Below are positions 61,678 through 64,000 of a DNA stretch of 64,000 nucleotides, piece by piece. How positions within the stretch are numbered: position 1 is the first letter of the stretch; every line of letters begins with the position of its first letter. The stretch is from Shewanella sp. SR44-3 (lineage in GTDB: Bacteria; Pseudomonadota; Gammaproteobacteria; Enterobacterales; Shewanellaceae): the NCBI RefSeq assembly GCF_014163735.1, contig NZ_JACJDV010000009.1, positions 1 to 64,000 of the forward strand, read 5' to 3'. The notes below the pieces were generated by a model, which saw only the letters and a program-made list of their open reading frames with translations, had not been told where the DNA came from and searched no databases. Both the position numbers and the translations under genes were made by a program.

Positions 61678-63885
61678 ATGGTCTCTGTTCGTGAAGCACA
61701 CTTTAATGCGCCAGATTTTCAATTAGATGAGTGGGTTGACCGCTATATTGAACATCCTGAAGATGCGCAAATTGTTCTCAAACTCATTACTGAGTTAGCG
61801 GCGCTTGGCTTTAAGTCAAACGCCGAGCGACAAGAAGTGATGGAACGTGCTCGCGAAATGATAGAGATTTTAGCGCCGCTAAACATGGACATAGAAACCT
61901 TGCAAGCCGCGCTGCTATTTGTGCTGCTGGATGCAGGCAAGTTGACCGAGCTTAAGGTCGAGGAAGATTATGGTCCCAAACTTGGCAGTTTAGTGTCAAG
62001 TGTTGTCACCATGAACGCCATTGGCGCTTTAAAAGCCAGTAAAGATAATCGTAGCGGCGAGCCGCAAATCGATAATATCCGCAAGATGCTGCTGGCTATG
62101 GTGGAAGATGTGCGCGCCGTGGTGATAAAACTTGCTGAGCGGGTGTGCTTATTGCGAGCGGTCAAAAACGCCGATGAAGAAACACGAGTGCTGCTTGCCC
62201 GTGAAATTGCCGACATTTATGCGCCTTTAGCTAACCGCTTAGGCATAGGCCAGCTCAAATGGGAGCTTGAAGATTTATCCTTTCGCTATCTGCACCCAAA
62301 TACTTATAAAGACATCGCCAAGCAGCTGGATGGTAAGCGCCTCGATCGAGAAACCTTCATCGATAAGTTTGTGACTCAGTTGCAGCAAAAATTAGATGCC
62401 GATGACATTCGCGCCAAGGTCTATGGCAGACCGAAACACATCTACAGCATTTGGCGCAAGATGAAAGGTAAAGATTTAAAATTTGATGAATTGTTCGATG
62501 TGCGCGCCGTGCGTATTGTCACCGATCGTCTGCAAGATTGCTATGGCGCGTTAGGGGTAGTGCACACCCTTTGGCATCATATTCCCCGCGAGTTTGATGA
62601 CTATGTCGCCAACCCTAAACCTAATGGCTACCAATCCATCCACACGGTAGTGGTGGGGCCAGAAGGCAAAACCGTTGAGATTCAAATCCGCACCGAAGCC
62701 ATGCATCAAGATGCTGAGCTTGGGGTGGCGGCTCACTGGAAATACAAAGAAGGGCCGCAAGCTGGCAAACAAAGCGGTTATGAGGAAAAAATTAACTGGC
62801 TGCGTAAAATCTTGCAGTGGCAAGAAGACGTGGCCGAAAGTGGCAACTTGGTGGATGAAGTGCGTAGCCAAGTGTTTGAAGACAGAGTCTATGTCTTCAC
62901 GCCAAGCGGTGAAGTGGTGGACTTGCCGCTAGGCTCGACCGTGCTAGATTTTGCCTATTATGTGCACTCTCAAGTGGGGCATAAGTGTATTGGCGCTAAA
63001 GTCGATGGCCGCATTGTGCCCTTTACTTATCAAGTGCAAACCGGTGAGCGCATTGAAATTATCACCTCTAAGCACCCCAACCCTAAGCGCGATTGGTTAA
63101 ACCCAAATCTTGGTTATATTAAGTCGTCTCGTTCGCGTTCTAAAATTCAACATTGGTTTAAGCAGCAGGACAGGGATAAAAATATTCCTGCGGGCAAAGA
63201 AATGCTTGAGGCTGAACTGTCTCGCATCAATCTTAAGCTTAAAGATGCTCAAGTGGCGGTTGAGCGGTTTAATTTAAATGGCATGGATGACATGCTAGCG
63301 GCGCTAGGTGGTGGCGATCTTAAATTAAATCAAGTCGTTAACTTTATCGAAAGTAAAGTTCGCAAGACGCCAGATACCGAGCAAGAGATAGTTGAAGAAA
63401 TTATAAAAAAAGCCCAGCCCCGTAAAGGTAACAGTGGCAAAGGGCAGGTTGAGGTTAACGGTGTCGGTAATTTATTAAGCCATATAGCTCGTTGCTGTCA
63501 ACCCGTACCTGGGGATGAAATTTTTGGCTATATCACCATGGGGCGCGGTATTTCTGTGCATCGCAGTGATTGCGAGCAAGTTAAAGAGCTAATGCGAGTT
63601 CACCCAGAGCGTGCTGTCGATGTGATTTGGGGCGAAAATTATTCCGGTGGTTATCGCCTTCGAGTACGTGTCATCGCCCATGACAGAAGTGGTTTACTAC
63701 GTGATATCACCACAGTGTTAGCGGCGGAGAAGTCCAATGTGATGGCCATGAGCTCATCATCAGATGTTAAGACGCAAACGGCGACAGTGGAGCTGGAATT
63801 AGAGCTTTATAATCTTGACGGTTTAGAGCGGGTAATGGCAAAACTTACCCAAGTGGAAGGCGTGATTGAGTCACGGCGCTTATAA
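61678..63885 (+). CDS. relA: GTP pyrophosphokinase RelA
   Basis: RelA makes (p)ppGpp on stalled ribosomes. The 735-residue product has an inactive HD-like domain (the hydrolase H-D pair is missing), a synthetase domain with G-R-P-K-H-I-Y-S-I-W-R-K-M and Y-Q-S-I-H-T-V-V, a TGS domain (V-Y-V-F-T-P-S-G-E-V), a zinc-finger/helical segment with R-C-C-Q-P-V-P-G-D and an ACT domain at the end. Size is normal (E. coli 744). It follows rlmD by 151 bases with its own promoter region. Confidence 0.97.
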   Translation: MVSVREAHFNAPDFQLDEWVDRYIEHPEDAQIVLKLITELAALGFKSNAERQEVMERAREMIEILAPLNMDIETLQAALLFVLLDAGKLTELKVEEDYGPKLGSLVSSVVTMNAIGALKASKDNRSGEPQIDNIRKMLLAMVEDVRAVVIKLAERVCLLRAVKNADEETRVLLAREIADIYAPLANRLGIGQLKWELEDLSFRYLHPNTYKDIAKQLDGKRLDRETFIDKFVTQLQQKLDADDIRAKVYGRPKHIYSIWRKMKGKDLKFDELFDVRAVRIVTDRLQDCYGALGVVHTLWHHIPREFDDYVANPKPNGYQSIHTVVVGPEGKTVEIQIRTEAMHQDAELGVAAHWKYKEGPQAGKQSGYEEKINWLRKILQWQEDVAESGNLVDEVRSQVFEDRVYVFTPSGEVVDLPLGSTVLDFAYYVHSQVGHKCIGAKVDGRIVPFTYQVQTGERIEIITSKHPNPKRDWLNPNLGYIKSSRSRSKIQHWFKQQDRDKNIPAGKEMLEAELSRINLKLKDAQVAVERFNLNGMDDMLAALGGGDLKLNQVVNFIESKVRKTPDTEQEIVEEIIKKAQPRKGNSGKGQVEVNGVGNLLSHIARCCQPVPGDEIFGYITMGRGISVHRSDCEQVKELMRVHPERAVDVIWGENYSGGYRLRVRVIAHDRSGLLRDITTVLAAEKSNVMAMSSSSDVKTQTATVELELELYNLDGLERVMAKLTQVEGVIESRRL

Positions 63886-63970
63886 GGCTCAGTAAAGCGT
63901 AACGTCATTGATGTGCCAAGCATGTAGACGACAGACATTAGACGGAAAGTGGCAGAAAATAGGCAGTAAT

Positions 63971-64000
63971 ATGAGCACCGAGAAAACAGTGGGTTTACAG
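63971..64000 (+). CDS. Start of a further gene, possibly mazG (partial)
   Basis: Ten codons are visible: M-S-T-E-K-T-V-G-L-Q. mazG commonly follows relA in gammaproteobacteria, and the reading frame is consistent with the start of a MazG protein. Ten residues cannot prove it, and only a weak AGGCAG motif precedes the ATG. Confidence 0.4.
   Translation, partial: MSTEKTVGLQ

Overview
The window looks like chromosomal DNA of a Shewanella species (gammaproteobacterium). This rests on gene order and family content rather than a database search: barA–rlmD–relA, dnaK–dnaJ behind a sigma-32 promoter, nrdR–ribD–ribE–ribBX–ribH–nusB–thiL–pgpA, a RibBX with a degenerate second domain, a GbpA-type chitin monooxygenase, and LexA boxes before recN and dinB. 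Most of the sequence is dense housekeeping DNA; accessory DNA is concentrated at 1–3200, about 16.9–22.2 kb and 24.1–32.8 kb.

Left edge (1–3200): the start of a leftward gene, probably an integron integrase, faces an integron cassette. The cassette carries an AT-rich HNH-nuclease gene between two attC-like sites. It is followed by a truncated IS1182-type transposase, a REP-associated (Y1/HUH) transposase and a non-coding stretch holding the first copy of a dispersed repeat. Next come metH, with MetJ-like boxes upstream, and a vitamin B12 group: a BtuCD-like importer, cobS and cobO/btuR. B12 is the cofactor of MetH, so these genes fit together functionally. A small lipoprotein, the secreted monooxygenase GbpA and a large unrecognised lipoprotein follow.

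16.9–22.2 kb is a recombination hot spot. A hipBA toxin–antitoxin module sits between an intact TIP30-like gene and a second copy of that gene's 3' half. Then come a highly palindromic non-coding element and a second integron-type cassette. This one has a 60-bp attC-like site, then a gene for a PLD-like protein. The cassette's own downstream attC has been split by a group II intron in the position and orientation used by class IIC-attC introns. Only the 3' end of the intron and the C-terminal part of its reverse transcriptase remain. Copies of the dispersed repeat abut the truncation.

24.1–32.8 kb is a 2-aminoethylphosphonate (AEP) catabolic island. It holds a DUF5690 membrane protein (candidate transporter), phnX, an FAD oxidoreductase, a GntR regulator, phnW and a TonB-dependent receptor. 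The same 14-bp imperfect palindrome, in the same orientation relative to transcription, precedes the transporter, phnW and the receptor, which defines a three-promoter regulon. A 7-bp unit repeated five times lies between phnW and the receptor.

The rest is core: glyA, nrdR, the riboflavin/thiamine operon, recN, a radical SAM/B12-binding protein, mtgA, a frameshifted MarR gene next to a YgiN-like monooxygenase, proB, dnaK/dnaJ, a DEAD-box helicase, dinB, an AEC transporter, yjaG, barA, rlmD, relA and the start of one further gene. I found no rRNA, complete tRNA, CRISPR array or convincing cobalamin, FMN or TPP riboswitch.
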